From Thalassolituus oleivorans MIL-1 (GTDB taxonomy: Bacteria > Pseudomonadota > Gammaproteobacteria > Pseudomonadales > Oceanobacteraceae), in contig NC_020888.1 of NCBI RefSeq assembly GCF_000355675.1, positions 2,649,501 through 2,713,500 of the forward strand: a stretch of DNA of 64,000 bases. The letters are read 5' to 3'. Below the pieces are notes generated by a model that ran no database searches, was not told where the DNA came from, and saw only the letters and a program-made list of their open reading frames with translations. Of the stretch, positions 46,985-56,834 are shown in pieces. Position 1 is the first letter of the stretch. The number at the start of each line of letters is the position of its first letter. Made by a program: the position numbers and the translations under genes.

Positions 46985-47038
46985 TTTATTTCCTAAACTA
47001 TAAAATGATAATACTCGGTGGTATACCAGCTACGAGTA

Positions 47039-47536
47039 CTATCTGCCCCTAAATCCTTTCGTCTTATCCACATACCAACGACTGTGCACATGCACTTCAT
47101 CACTGGCTCTAAATTCTGTTTCGCTTAACCAGCGATATTCGTTGTGCTGCTCTTTTGGCAGTAATGCATTGCCATTGGGCAACACCACTTCAAAACCGTT
47201 CACGACATAGTGAGTACTGACATCTTCACCAAAAATACTATCGGTATAAAAATGCTCGTATAAACCTAAATAGCGCGAATTTTCGATGGGAATAGCTACG
47301 CCTAATTCTTGCTCTGTTAAACGCAAAAAAGCGTGGGTTAGACGCTCGTTTTTCAGTATCCGGCCACCGGGCACAAACCAATACCCTTGGGCTGGCCTAT
47401 TTACTCGCTTACCCACAAGGATTTGACTATCCGCATTACGCACCAGTAAGTCGATGGACACCAGCGGCGTCGCATCGACTATGGTTTTAAACGTCTCGCG
47501 ATCTAACAACGGCTTGGTATCAGCCACGAAAATCAT
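47039..47536 (-). CDS. gmm: GDP-mannose mannosyl hydrolase (Nudix)
   Basis: A 165-residue Nudix enzyme that hydrolyses GDP-mannose to GDP and mannose. It matches WcaH/Gmm: [35 protein letters not shown] in place of the canonical Nudix box, and a tail region [14 protein letters not shown]. In the colanic-acid locus it sits beside gmd and fcl, as here. The start overlaps the fcl 3' end by 17 bp. Confidence 0.93.
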   Translation of the reverse strand: MIFVADTKPLLDRETFKTIVDATPLVSIDLLVRNADSQILVGKRVNRPAQGYWFVPGGRILKNERLTHAFLRLTEQELGVAIPIENSRYLGLYEHFYTDSIFGEDVSTHYVVNGFEVVLPNGNALLPKEQHNEYRWLSETEFRASDEVHVHSRWYVDKTKGFRGR

Positions 47537-48497
47537 CCTGATGCGCTAAAAACCATTTATAGGTACTGGCCAATCCGTCTTTTAGTTCAATGGTATAAGA
47601 CCAACCTAAGCGTTTTAGGGTATCGACATTCATTAGCTTACGCGGTGCACCGTCTGGCTTAGTGGCATCAAATGTAACGTTTCCTTGATAACCCACGACC
47701 TCGGCCATGGTTAATGCTAATTCAGCAATGGTGCAATCCACACCAGTGCCGACGTTAATATGCGATAGCATTGGCTCGGTGCAGGATTCGTAAGTTTCTT
47801 GGCTGACGTTAGCAACGAAAATTGATGCTGCTGCCATATCATCCACATGCAGAAACTCACGCATAGGCTTACCAGAACCCCACACCGCGACTTCAGGTGT
47901 GTTGTTCAGTTTGGCTTCGTGGAAACGACGCATTAAGGCCGGAATAACATGGGAGTTATTCGGATGGAAGTTGTCATTTTCGCCATACAAGTTGGTCGGC
48001 ATCACACTGCGATAGTTACGACCGTATTGGCGGTTGTAGCTTTCACATAATTTGATACCTGCAATTTTTGCAACCGCGTATGGCTCATTCGTTGGTTCTA
48101 ATGTGCCGGTTAGCAAGGCAGATTCTTGCATCGGCTGTTCAGCCAACTTAGGGTAAATGCACGATGAACCTAAAAATACGAGGTCATTCACACCCGCCAC
48201 ATGGGCAGAATGAATGATATTGCACTCAATCATTAGGTTTTCGTAAATGAAGTCAGCAGGGTAAGTATTATTGGCAATAATGCCGCCCACCTTCGCCGCC
48301 GCCAAATACACTTGATCGATTTTTTCTTGCTGAAAAAATGCCTGTACGTCTGCTTGGCTTAATAGATTAAGCTCGCTGCGAGAACGTAATACTAATTCAA
48401 CATTATCTTGCTGTTGCAACTGACGCACAATTGCCGAGCCGACCATACCGTTATGGCCAGCAACAAAGATGCGTTTAACGACTGTAGTAGAAGCCAT
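47520..48497 (-). CDS. fcl: GDP-L-fucose synthase
   Basis: A 325-residue bifunctional epimerase-reductase making GDP-L-fucose from the Gmd product. It shows the NADP-binding [24 protein letters not shown], and the catalytic YAVAKIAG. Length and motifs are those of E. coli Fcl/WcaG. It lies 8 bp after gmd. Confidence 0.96.
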   Translation of the reverse strand: MASTTVVKRIFVAGHNGMVGSAIVRQLQQQDNVELVLRSRSELNLLSQADVQAFFQQEKIDQVYLAAAKVGGIIANNTYPADFIYENLMIECNIIHSAHVAGVNDLVFLGSSCIYPKLAEQPMQESALLTGTLEPTNEPYAVAKIAGIKLCESYNRQYGRNYRSVMPTNLYGENDNFHPNNSHVIPALMRRFHEAKLNNTPEVAVWGSGKPMREFLHVDDMAAASIFVANVSQETYESCTEPMLSHINVGTGVDCTIAELALTMAEVVGYQGNVTFDATKPDGAPRKLMNVDTLKRLGWSYTIELKDGLASTYKWFLAHQDDFRG

Positions 48498-48505
48498 ACC
48501 GCGCC

Positions 48506-49630
48506 TCAGCTTTCGATAGCAACAGACACATCAAAACCGTGCTTTTTAAGCAGGGCGTGCTGTTTGGCATTTTGTAAGTCGCTTTGAACCATCTCAGCAC
48601 ACATCTCTTCGACAGTGATTTCTGGAACCCAACCCAACACTTCTTTCGCTTTGGTTGGATCACCCAATAGAGTTTCAACTTCTGCAGGACGGAAGTACTT
48701 TGGATCAACACGAACGATGACATCGCCTGCTTTCAATGCATTCGCATTGTCGCCGGTGATGCTATCAACGATAGCCACTTCATCGACGCCGGTACCTTCA
48801 AAGCGCAAAGTAATACCTAACTCTTGTGCCGACATACGCACAAATTCGCGCACTGGAATTTGCTTACCAGTAGCAATCACGAAATCGTCGGCAACGTCTT
48901 GTTGCAACATCATCCACTGCATACGCACGTAGTCTTTAGCATGACCCCAGTCGCGCAGCGCATCCATGTTGCCAAGGTATAGACACTTTTCTAACCCTTG
49001 AGAAATATTGGCTAATGCACGAGTGATTTTACGGGTAACAAAGGTTTCGCCACGACGTGGAGATTCGTGGTTAAACAGAATACCGTTGCAAGCGTACATA
49101 CCATAAGATTCACGGTAGTTTACCGTAATCCAATAAGCGTACATTTTAGCAACCGCATAAGGAGAGCGCGGATAGAAAGGTGTGGTTTCTTTCTGTGGAA
49201 TTTCTTGTACTAAACCGTATAGCTCAGAGGTAGACGCTTGATAAAAACGCGTTTTCTTTTCCAAACCCAAAAAGCGAATGGCTTCAAGTAAACGCAAAGT
49301 GCCCATGGCATCCACATCGGCAGTGTACTCCGGTGCTTCGAACGACACTGCGACGTGAGACTGTGCACCCAAATTGTACACCTCATCTGGCTGTACTTCT
49401 TTTAAGATACGCGTCAGGTTAGATGTATCGGTAAGATCGCCATAATGAAGGAAGAAATTAACATTTTCTTCATGGGTATCTTGATAAATATGATCGATAC
49501 GCTGAGTATTTAATGACGATGCACGACGTTTGATACCGTGAACTTCGTAGCCTTTTTCTAACAAAAATTCGGCTAAATACGAACCGTCTTGGCCGGTTAC
49601 GCCGGTGATGAGTGCTACTTTTTTAGACAT
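48506..49630 (-). CDS. gmd: GDP-mannose 4,6-dehydratase
   Basis: A 374-residue SDR enzyme converting GDP-mannose to GDP-4-keto-6-deoxymannose. It carries [19 protein letters not shown], the catalytic STSELYG and [10 protein letters not shown], and [16 protein letters not shown]. The length matches the E. coli enzyme. Together with manC-manB and fcl it completes a GDP-fucose pathway within the window. Confidence 0.97.
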   Translation of the reverse strand: MSKKVALITGVTGQDGSYLAEFLLEKGYEVHGIKRRASSLNTQRIDHIYQDTHEENVNFFLHYGDLTDTSNLTRILKEVQPDEVYNLGAQSHVAVSFEAPEYTADVDAMGTLRLLEAIRFLGLEKKTRFYQASTSELYGLVQEIPQKETTPFYPRSPYAVAKMYAYWITVNYRESYGMYACNGILFNHESPRRGETFVTRKITRALANISQGLEKCLYLGNMDALRDWGHAKDYVRMQWMMLQQDVADDFVIATGKQIPVREFVRMSAQELGITLRFEGTGVDEVAIVDSITGDNANALKAGDVIVRVDPKYFRPAEVETLLGDPTKAKEVLGWVPEITVEEMCAEMVQSDLQNAKQHALLKKHGFDVSVAIES

Positions 49631-49678
49631 ATTAAATAGTCCCTTAAACTTAAATTTAAAAATTATTTGTTAATTTTC

Positions 49679-50905
49679 TTAGCCAATAAGGCTTAATAAA
49701 TCTTCACGAAAACGACCTAAGATCGCTTCTTTATTCAAATTCTTTTCTGCGTATTCACGAGCAACACTGTTAACGCCTGATTTCGCCAGTTCGGTTTCTA
49801 AACCTTGGCAAAATGACGCGACGTTCTCCGGCTCTACACAGCTATAAATACCGGGATACTCGTTTACCAATCTTCCCAACTCCGTGTCAGCCTCAGCAGT
49901 AATCACCGCATTGCCACCTGCCGATAAAATATTGGTTAACTTAGACGGTAATACCGCATCGGCAGCGCCCTTACGTTGAACAACCAAATGCACATCGGCC
50001 ATTGCCAACATCGCTGGAACATCTTCCCATGCTTGTAACGGCTTAAATTCAACATTAGATAAACCACGCTGGGTAGCCATACTTTGCAACTCAGTGGCGT
50101 AAGCGCCTGAACCAACCAAAAAAAAACGAATATCTGGTTGTGAAAGATACCGTTCTGCGGCATCTAATACCAGTTCCAAACCTTGCTTGGCGCCTATGTT
50201 GCCAGCATAAAGAACGATCTTTTGTGACTCAGTAACTCCCCATAACTTACGAAGATCAGATCCATCAACACTCGGATGAACAAATGAGGTATCTGACCAA
50301 TTAGGAAAGAAGACTAATCGCTGAGGGTCAACGCCCTTCTGTTCTGCTTTCGTCATCATACTGAAAGAGATGGTAGATACAGCATCAAAACGGCGCATTA
50401 ACCAACGCTCAACTTTGTAGGCTGCACTAGCAAGAAAACCGGCCTTACCTGCCATACCTAAACCAAACATGGCATCCACTTCGTAATCTTGAATATGCAA
50501 CACAGATTTTGCACCGACGAGCTTACAAAATAGCAAGGTCACAGGCACAGTAAATAAGGTTGGCTCAACAACAAATACAACATCAGGGCGCTTAAATACT
50601 TTTGCAAACAAAGCCAAACCAGACGTAAAAGCAAACGACGCTAAATGTGAAAGACGCTTAATAGTAGAAGGCTGGGCAGGAACATACAGAGGGCAGCGAG
50701 TAACACGAACGCCATTTTCAACTGAGGTGCGATAACTTAAGCCAGAATAGCCTGCATGGACCTTCCACTCAGGATAATAGGGAGGGGCACAGACTACATC
50801 GACATTATCGCCAGCAGCAACAAACCAAGGTGCCATTTCACCGTTGTATTTGCCGATGCCGGTGAGTTCGGGGGAGTAATTAAGGCTGACTAACGTAATT
50901 TTCAT
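49679..50905 (-). CDS. wcaI: Glycosyltransferase WcaI-like (colanic acid family)
   Basis: A 408-residue GT-B glycosyltransferase of the WcaI group. It begins LVSLNYSPELTGIGKYNGEM, carries VVCAPPYYPEWKVH, and has the GT4-type C-terminal segment LPSKLTNILSAGGNAVITAE. WcaI is assigned a sugar transfer step in colanic acid repeat assembly, proposed to use GDP-fucose; here acceptor and donor are not proven. The start overlaps the upstream acetyltransferase by 26 bp. Confidence 0.88.
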   Translation of the reverse strand: MKITLVSLNYSPELTGIGKYNGEMAPWFVAAGDNVDVVCAPPYYPEWKVHAGYSGLSYRTSVENGVRVTRCPLYVPAQPSTIKRLSHLASFAFTSGLALFAKVFKRPDVVFVVEPTLFTVPVTLLFCKLVGAKSVLHIQDYEVDAMFGLGMAGKAGFLASAAYKVERWLMRRFDAVSTISFSMMTKAEQKGVDPQRLVFFPNWSDTSFVHPSVDGSDLRKLWGVTESQKIVLYAGNIGAKQGLELVLDAAERYLSQPDIRFFLVGSGAYATELQSMATQRGLSNVEFKPLQAWEDVPAMLAMADVHLVVQRKGAADAVLPSKLTNILSAGGNAVITAEADTELGRLVNEYPGIYSCVEPENVASFCQGLETELAKSGVNSVAREYAEKNLNKEAILGRFREDLLSLIG

Positions 50906-51449
50906 CCATAATCCTTGGCTTAATAGGCTTCGCAGGAGAACCTACACAAATCATACCTGCTGGCATATCAGAAAATACCGAACTGCGAGCGCCAATAACG
51001 GCCCCTCTACCAATCGTTACTCCTGGTGCAACGTAAACATCCGTTGCAACCCACGCTTCATCTTCTATAACGGTTTTGACTGAATAAATGTCGAAAGTGG
51101 GTTTAGTATGGTCATGGCTAGCAGTACAAATATAACTACGCTGAGAAATCACTGCATTATTGCCTATAACTATTTCACCTAAGGTATAAAGCTCGACATT
51201 ATCACCAATCCAAGCATAATCGCCAATGGTTAACTTCCATGGATAAGTAATACGAACAGAAGGACGAATAATTACTCCCTTACCAATCTTGGCACCAAAA
51301 ATACGTAGTAACCAGTTTCGCCATCCGTATAAAAACTGAGGAGATGAAGCAAATAGGATACTTTGGGTCATCCACCAAAGTTGTACAAAAGCTCCCGAGC
51401 GTCCTCTGAAGTTCTTGGGTAAATTAAACCGGCATAACATTTGATACAT
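50880..51449 (-). CDS. Colanic-acid-type acetyltransferase (WcaF-like, hexapeptide)
   Basis: A 189-residue left-handed beta-helix acyltransferase. Hexapeptide turns run from about IGKGVIIRPSVRITYPWKLTIGD to VTIGRGAVIGARSSVFSDM, with the conserved catalytic-site SHDHTKPTF region. The PAGMICVGSPAKPIKPR ending is typical of the WcaF / putative colanic-acid acetyltransferase family. It likely adds acetyl groups to the repeat unit before export. It begins five bases after the preceding acyltransferase stop. Confidence 0.88.
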   Translation of the reverse strand: MYQMLCRFNLPKNFRGRSGAFVQLWWMTQSILFASSPQFLYGWRNWLLRIFGAKIGKGVIIRPSVRITYPWKLTIGDYAWIGDNVELYTLGEIVIGNNAVISQRSYICTASHDHTKPTFDIYSVKTVIEDEAWVATDVYVAPGVTIGRGAVIGARSSVFSDMPAGMICVGSPAKPIKPRIMDENYVSQP

Positions 51450-51453
51450 AAAT

Positions 51454-51987
51454 TCATTCCTGATATCTATATTTTACGGTCGCTGGGGCCGATGCAATGA
51501 CTGAATACGCTTCATACTCACCTTTAACATATGCATTAGCTCCAACAATGCACCCTTCCCCTAAAACAGTACCAGCATCAATAACCGCGCCATAACCAAT
51601 AAAACAATTCTTACCGATACTAGTTTTTATTACCTCATCCTCCTGCGCCAATATATTAGCGCCAGCAACTTTTTTAAAACTATGCTTAATATCTGTAATG
51701 CACACATTAGCAGCGATACAGACTCCACTATTTATAACAAGATGCCCCTTACAAGTCACATGAAAACCTTGGGCTATAGCGACATCGTCATGGACATCTA
51801 ACACAGCACCCGGAAAAATCTCAATCCTGCTATTAGGGAAAATCCTAACTCTACGGCCAAATCTAGCGCCTAATATTCCTTTTAAGTATAAAGGTCGACC
51901 AATATATCCCGGAAATCCAAACGATCCAAAAAACCACCTAATGAGTAAATACCTAAAAAACCAACTTGATTTATAAAAATATTCCAT
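51454..51987 (-). CDS. Second hexapeptide-repeat acyltransferase
   Basis: A 177-residue acyltransferase with hexapeptide turns (GARFGRRVRIFPNSRIEIF; IGYGAVIDAGTVLGEGCIVGANAYVKG). An active-site-like DIKHSF segment, comparable to the SHDH region of other family members, lies near its middle. The preceding helix (YFYKSSWFFRYLLIRWFFG) is hydrophobic and may bind the membrane. The ATG at 51987 has GGAG about seven bases upstream and overlaps the upstream gene by 17 bp; the longer reading to 52044 is unlikely. It lies where A+T-rich sequence begins. Confidence 0.82.
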   Translation of the reverse strand: MEYFYKSSWFFRYLLIRWFFGSFGFPGYIGRPLYLKGILGARFGRRVRIFPNSRIEIFPGAVLDVHDDVAIAQGFHVTCKGHLVINSGVCIAANVCITDIKHSFKKVAGANILAQEDEVIKTSIGKNCFIGYGAVIDAGTVLGEGCIVGANAYVKGEYEAYSVIASAPATVKYRYQE

Positions 51988-53221
51988 TACCGACTCCAAA
52001 AAGTTCACTAACAACAATCTCAACCTGAAATTCATTTGAATCAAACAATAACTTCAGTGCCGAAAAGTCCAATTCTTTACTACCAAGATTAGATAATTCA
52101 GAGCATACATCAAGCTGAGGTAAGAACTTTCTAAATACTGGAGCGAGACCATCAACATCACATACATAAAAAATTTGTTTTCTCGCAATACATTCAATGA
52201 AAAACCCCGTCATAGCCATAATAGAAAACCGAGTGTTTTTGAAATATTCATTAGAGTCATCAATTACACCAACAAATCCAGAACCAAACAGATCCGAATA
52301 ATCCTTAAGAGAATTCGAAGGGTGTAATTTAACATAATACCCCAAACCACTCGCAGAGCTTATCAACTCTGAAAATCGCACCAAATCAAAATTATTCAGC
52401 TTAGAATTCTCACCGGAGAAAACTACACCAAAACAACCATGACTAGATAATTCATCAACGACAGTTAAATTTGACCGATCCATAAAGCGACCAACACATA
52501 GCATTCTATCTCGGCCAATTCCATACTTCTCAAATTCACAAACAGTAGCTTCTCCCCAACAAAACAAATAATCACTGCAGAAATTACTAATAGCTTCAAT
52601 ATCTTGCGAGAAATTAACTTCCTCCAAGCCTCTATACTGCCCATGTTGTAGCGTATAGCTCACCACATCCTCATCAGATACAATTTGTGCAAAAATATTT
52701 TCTGCCCCAATCGCATCACAAAAAGTAACCAATTTAATAACATTAAAATCGAACAAAAATCGGCCAATCACTTTTGTATCAAACCTAGCTTTAGCCGCCC
52801 CCGCACAGACAATTAAAGAGATCCAGTCTAGGCGTTTACTTCTTAATAAATACAGAACAAAATAAGTGAATTTATGCAAAAATAACCATGGACTCAATTC
52901 ATCACGAGTTAAAACATTCACACACCGAGAACCAGTAACATCATTAAAAACACGCACAATCTCACTTGAGGAAGATTGCTTTAACGCATACTCTCCATAT
53001 ACAAATAACACACAGCCAGACTCTCTTTCAGCAGCAGACTTAGTCTCACACACCACCCCGTAAAAAAAACAATAAACCATATAACGGAATAGCTCAAAAT
53101 AACGCAGAATATACATCTTAGTCCTATAAGGACTGGAAAGATCAACCGCCCCAAGAAAAAAGGAATTCTTAAAACAATTCAGTGCCACATGGATTTGAAA
53201 TTTATTAATAGGCCTTTGCAT
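51971..53221 (-). CDS. Probable surface-polysaccharide glycosyltransferase (GT-B-like)
   Basis: A 416-residue protein without a confident family. A TLQHGQYRGLEEVNF segment, and later GYYVKLHPSN, are like those of capsule glycosyltransferases and polymerases that use a GT-B fold (LQHG and KLHP motifs). No membrane segments of length suit a polymerase. Base composition is clearly A+T-rich. Its position between the Wzy-like and acyltransferase genes supports a role in repeat-unit assembly. The start is taken at the ATG 53221 inside the end of the polymerase gene; TTG at 53242 is possible. Confidence 0.65.
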   Translation of the reverse strand: MQRPINKFQIHVALNCFKNSFFLGAVDLSSPYRTKMYILRYFELFRYMVYCFFYGVVCETKSAAERESGCVLFVYGEYALKQSSSSEIVRVFNDVTGSRCVNVLTRDELSPWLFLHKFTYFVLYLLRSKRLDWISLIVCAGAAKARFDTKVIGRFLFDFNVIKLVTFCDAIGAENIFAQIVSDEDVVSYTLQHGQYRGLEEVNFSQDIEAISNFCSDYLFCWGEATVCEFEKYGIGRDRMLCVGRFMDRSNLTVVDELSSHGCFGVVFSGENSKLNNFDLVRFSELISSASGLGYYVKLHPSNSLKDYSDLFGSGFVGVIDDSNEYFKNTRFSIMAMTGFFIECIARKQIFYVCDVDGLAPVFRKFLPQLDVCSELSNLGSKELDFSALKLLFDSNEFQVEIVVSELFGVGNGIFL

Positions 53222-54461
53222 AATGAGAGACCACTCTTTCAATAACTAAAAAAATCAAGAAAACCCCTAAAAACTTGAATAACACATAGGGCCCATAAAG
53301 CCACCAACGACTTACAGAAACAAAAAAAACAAAAGTCATAGCCAAAGTAAATTGGCCTCCTCCTTGAAAAATCCTACGATATACCATATAAAAATACGGT
53401 ACTATAAAAAGAAGTAAAAGATAGTCAAAATACCAAACGAAACCTGCGAGCAACCCCCCTCCCGGTATACGCCCAACATATTTACTGGCCAAATCGTAAT
53501 AATAAATCATGTGATTTGGAATCAAAGATCCTGGCAGAGGTAAAACCGTACCTATCAGTTCCATGAATCTGTCGATAAAGTTTAAATTTTGATATATCGA
53601 ACTATAAATCAAGGCTGTTTCTATAACACCACTAAAAGTATTGTCGAGATAACCAAAATCCTTATAACCTAAAATTTGAGAAATACCAATATCATACGAT
53701 CCGCCTCGATAATAACTAATAAACGCCATCAAAATATACAAAAGAACCCAGGAAGCCAACATTAACCACCTACTAATAGCCTTACCAGGAAGTAGCGATA
53801 TAATAATCGACATCACATATATAATTGAAACCATTCGATAGGATGCAATAATAGCGGACAAAACTAATAGACAACTCACCAAGAAAGCTAAATTCCTTAG
53901 ACGTTTTGAAACATCAGCCCTTAGTAGAAAAAATATTACCACAGAAAGATATTCCAAGAATGAATACTTTTCCAACTCCTGCAAATCAAAATCGGAAGAC
54001 AGCATACTTCCAGAGTTCTTAAATATAAATACAGAACAGAATCCTACAGACAATAACAATGGAATATATAAAATTTTGTGAGCCGTATATTCTAATCGAG
54101 GTATTACAACCCCCCTAAGGCTATGATCACGCAGACTACATGCAAAATATACATCGAGAAAAAGCACATACAAAAACAATAGAACCGAGATCGCTGCTAA
54201 CAACTCAACACTTACCCCCCGCCCATCATAGAACTCATAACCATAACCCCACACTCGCAGATAGTAATCGAACGCTATAGACACAGAGAAATTCAAGAAC
54301 CCCAATATCATAGTCACAAAACTACGGCAGACAATCAAACATATTAAACTAAGAAAGACACCATACAGCCCCAAATAAGAATCAAATAACAGAAAAATAA
54401 CAAATGTTATTGATACAAGAAATACAAATACCGAAAACTTAGAACTTAACGAATCAACCAT
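53205..54461 (-). CDS. wzy: Wzy-like polysaccharide polymerase
   Basis: A 418-residue protein with about ten to eleven membrane segments and a larger loop around residues 255-335 carrying YRGGSYDIG and IPGGGLLAGFVWYFDYL. This resembles Wzy/EpsG-type O-antigen and exopolysaccharide polymerases, which join flipped repeat units in the periplasm. Such proteins share little sequence, so the call rests on topology and position. The A+T content is high. It overlaps the sulfotransferase-like gene by 16 bp. Confidence 0.72.
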   Translation of the reverse strand: MVDSLSSKFSVFVFLVSITFVIFLLFDSYLGLYGVFLSLICLIVCRSFVTMILGFLNFSVSIAFDYYLRVWGYGYEFYDGRGVSVELLAAISVLLFLYVLFLDVYFACSLRDHSLRGVVIPRLEYTAHKILYIPLLLSVGFCSVFIFKNSGSMLSSDFDLQELEKYSFLEYLSVVIFFLLRADVSKRLRNLAFLVSCLLVLSAIIASYRMVSIIYVMSIIISLLPGKAISRWLMLASWVLLYILMAFISYYRGGSYDIGISQILGYKDFGYLDNTFSGVIETALIYSSIYQNLNFIDRFMELIGTVLPLPGSLIPNHMIYYYDLASKYVGRIPGGGLLAGFVWYFDYLLLLFIVPYFYMVYRRIFQGGGQFTLAMTFVFFVSVSRWWLYGPYVLFKFLGVFLIFLVIERVVSHYAKAY

Positions 54462-55183
54462 TTCCTCTCCATTTCCTCCTTATAAGCATCTCCGTAAAAA
54501 TGGCGAAAGTACTCAGTATTATACAACAGATCCAAATACTCTTCCGATGGCGTAAATGATTTCAAAAAATCCGAATACAAATCACCAGACCATTTCTCGC
54601 CCCCTTCATTTACTGCGACCAACTTAAAATCCGGAATATTCAAGAAGTCACCCAATTCTTTCGAAAGTCCCCGCAAATTCTCCTGCCTATATAAAAAAAC
54701 ATCGTAAATCCCATCCGAAAAACTCGTCCAACCATTACCAACATCAAAAGGATAGCTATATACATCTATACCTAACCGCTGCCTTAATTCCACATCAAAC
54801 CATTTCACTGAACATAGATGAGGGCAATAGGCATAAAACATATCCATTAGCAGACTAAGATCAACTCCCTCTTCCCTACTCATCAAACTTTGAAAATAAC
54901 CCGAAATATTTCTAGATACAGGTTCTCGAACTCCAATAATTAGTTTAATTCGCCCATTATTTTCTTTCGCTCTACCGACCAATTTACTCAAATTTCGATA
55001 AGCTAATTTCCATTTGAAATATTGCTTAAACCGCCCCAAGCCGCTCCCGGTATTTCGAGAGGAGAAAAACATAATGGGCTCTTCAGAGCTCCAAGAGTGG
55101 AACTGCTTGCATCCAGGAATCGAAGCAACTATAGACGACGAACCAACTTTCCCCATTTGATAAGAGACAACCAAATCATTCAT
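54446..55183 (-). CDS. Sulfotransferase-like capsular polysaccharide protein
   Basis: A 245-residue protein. It starts with VSYQMGKVGSSSIVASI, the 5'-phosphosulfate-binding loop of PAPS-dependent sulfotransferases, and later has GVREPVSRNISGYFQSL, the 3'-phosphate-binding segment. It resembles the capsular polysaccharide synthesis (NKWYS) group. PAPS could come from the APS kinase encoded 1.6 kb upstream, pointing to a sulfated polymer. It is probably the first gene of the long operon and has an A+T-rich composition. Confidence 0.78.
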   Translation of the reverse strand: MNDLVVSYQMGKVGSSSIVASIPGCKQFHSWSSEEPIMFFSSRNTGSGLGRFKQYFKWKLAYRNLSKLVGRAKENNGRIKLIIGVREPVSRNISGYFQSLMSREEGVDLSLLMDMFYAYCPHLCSVKWFDVELRQRLGIDVYSYPFDVGNGWTSFSDGIYDVFLYRQENLRGLSKELGDFLNIPDFKLVAVNEGGEKWSGDLYSDFLKSFTPSEEYLDLLYNTEYFRHFYGDAYKEEMERKWLIR

Positions 55184-55249
55184 ATTTCAACACCTAAAAA
55201 TGATTCTAAATTTCATATTAAAATCAGTAACTAAGACACCATTCATGCG

Positions 55250-55277
55250 TATATATTAGCACTAGCTACAGCCTCAA
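55250..55277 (-). promoter_or_regulatory. Candidate sigma-70 promoter of the second polysaccharide operon
   Basis: On the minus strand TTGAGG, sixteen bases, then TATATA lie about 67 bases upstream of the sulfotransferase start. This is an acceptable vegetative promoter in an A+T-rich stretch. It lies directly downstream of the flippase remnant. Confidence 0.4.
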
Positions 55278-55303
55278 ATTCCCCAATCGACACCCACAAC
55301 AAC

Positions 55304-55597
55304 CTATATCTGAACAATCAAACTTGAACACAGCGCAGCTTTTTTTGACGTAGCACGAACCCCGAGAGCGCTCAGAAAACAAAGCACCTTGTCTAACCTA
55401 AGACTGAAAAACTGCAACAATACTGCAAGCAGCGAGAATCCGAGAAGAAACAGCCCCACTTCGTCGTTTAACATATTGCGGGTTACAAGCGCAGTTAACC
55501 CGAAGGCTATAAAAGCAGCACTGAGCTTTGCCCCAGCCGCAAAAGCGAGCTTGATAAGCCTTGTGGCCCTGCCTGTTACTAGGGTGTGTTGAGACAC
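55304..55597 (-). pseudogene. Remnant of a Wzx-type flippase
   Basis: A 97-codon frame matches only the N-terminal three membrane segments of a flippase: AKLSAAFIAFGLTALVTRNML and GLFLLGFSLLAVLLQFFSLRLDKV line up with the intact Wzx at 44772-46058 (SAAVVAFVLTAVVARAL; GLFLFGFSLLSALSVFF). A full protein needs about 430 residues, so more than three quarters is missing. The identity to the present wzx is only moderate, so it comes from a different, older flippase. Confidence 0.75.
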
Positions 55598-55816
55598 CTA
55601 GACTCTCCTTGCTGACGGGGGTTAGCGGGTTAAATCGAAGGCCGAACAGTACTAGATTTAGGCCACAATTGGAACACGCCAACCGGCCTTTACTGGCGCA
55701 AAGGGGCAATGTGATCAATGACTTACTTGCAGCTATACCACTTCAATCAATGCCTGACACATTTGGGGACATTCAGCAAAAATACGGCACATTATTACAG
55801 CAATTTTGATTTGAGC

Positions 55817-56803
55817 TTAAACGTAGGCCTCGGCTAACGCATCAGCCAATTTATCCATATCCGTGGTGGCTAATACGTCGATACCGGCTGCGCCTTTGCG
55901 ACCACCACCACCAAACTTAACGGCGATGCTGTCGGCACCTGTTAGGTTGTTTTTAGGGGCACGTAAGCTAACTAAATAGGCCATTTCGCCGTTTAGCGGT
56001 TCTGGCAGTTCGGTAAGGATGGCGTGCGCACGATCCGGGAAGCGGTTGGCTAGTTCGTTGCCGAGTACGCCACTGATGCGTCGTGCCCATTGTTCGTTCG
56101 GCAGTATCATCATAGCGGCACCCTTTTCTTCGCCTGGGTGGGTTTCGCTGTATGGGGTAATGCTTAGGCCTTTGTCCATGTCTTCTTGGTAGCCGACGGT
56201 TAGGGTGCGGTAGACGTCTTGGCGTGTTTCGATCATGTCGAATGGTGAATCGTACTGCACGGCAATGCGGAACAGTTCGGCGGGGTGATAAAACAGGTCG
56301 TCTAGGCTGGCGCCGTAGCCGTTGTAGTTCATGCCTACGCCGAGTTGTTCGAGCATGAGTTTTTGTGCGGTGTTGTAGCCTGCTTGGTTGGCTAGCTCTT
56401 CGGCTACTTGGGTAATGTTGTCGCCGTAGGCGGCTACGATGGCCCAGTCGCGGTATTTACCTTCTAGGTAATAATCCACAATTAATGCCGTGCAGGTATT
56501 AGAGGCAGTATTAATGTGGGCGCTAAGGGCTGGGTGATCGGGTATGTCACCGCTTTGATGGTGGTCGGCATAAAATACGGTCGCGCCTGCTTCGAGGGCG
56601 GCGTGTAGACCTTTTTGGTTTTTTTCCATGCTAACGTCGAGCACGGTAATGCGGTCGCCTGCTTCAGGGCGGATGTGACCCATCAATTTAATATCGCGCT
56701 TGATGCCGGTAATTAATGTGCTGATGCGTGGTTCGGCTAATCGCAGTTGCACGAGTGAGCATATGCCGTCGGCATCGCCATTAAATAGATCATAATCTGC
56801 CAT
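55817..56803 (-). CDS. DHH-family phosphoesterase
   Basis: A 328-residue cytoplasmic protein with the DHH/DHHA1 layout: FNGDADGICSL, LDVSMEKNQ, YADHHQSGD (the DHH motif), ALIVDYYLEG, and AAYGDN. The C-terminal GGGGRKGAAGID replaces the usual GGGH-x-AAG of DHHA1. Family members hydrolyse short oligonucleotides, cyclic dinucleotides or phosphoesters. One possibility is recycling of 3'-phosphoadenosine 5'-phosphate from sulfotransfer, since it lies 32 bp from the APS kinase; that is inference from position. Confidence 0.8.
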   Translation of the reverse strand: MADYDLFNGDADGICSLVQLRLAEPRISTLITGIKRDIKLMGHIRPEAGDRITVLDVSMEKNQKGLHAALEAGATVFYADHHQSGDIPDHPALSAHINTASNTCTALIVDYYLEGKYRDWAIVAAYGDNITQVAEELANQAGYNTAQKLMLEQLGVGMNYNGYGASLDDLFYHPAELFRIAVQYDSPFDMIETRQDVYRTLTVGYQEDMDKGLSITPYSETHPGEEKGAAMMILPNEQWARRISGVLGNELANRFPDRAHAILTELPEPLNGEMAYLVSLRAPKNNLTGADSIAVKFGGGGRKGAAGIDVLATTDMDKLADALAEAYV

Positions 56804-56834
56804 GTGCTGGGTTCCTTATGCTGCGCGCTGTTAT

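Noticed and set aside
55561-55809. 82-codon plus-strand open frame next to the flippase remnant
   Set aside because: No recognisable domain and no ribosome site. The region may contain decayed sequence, but I cannot assign it.
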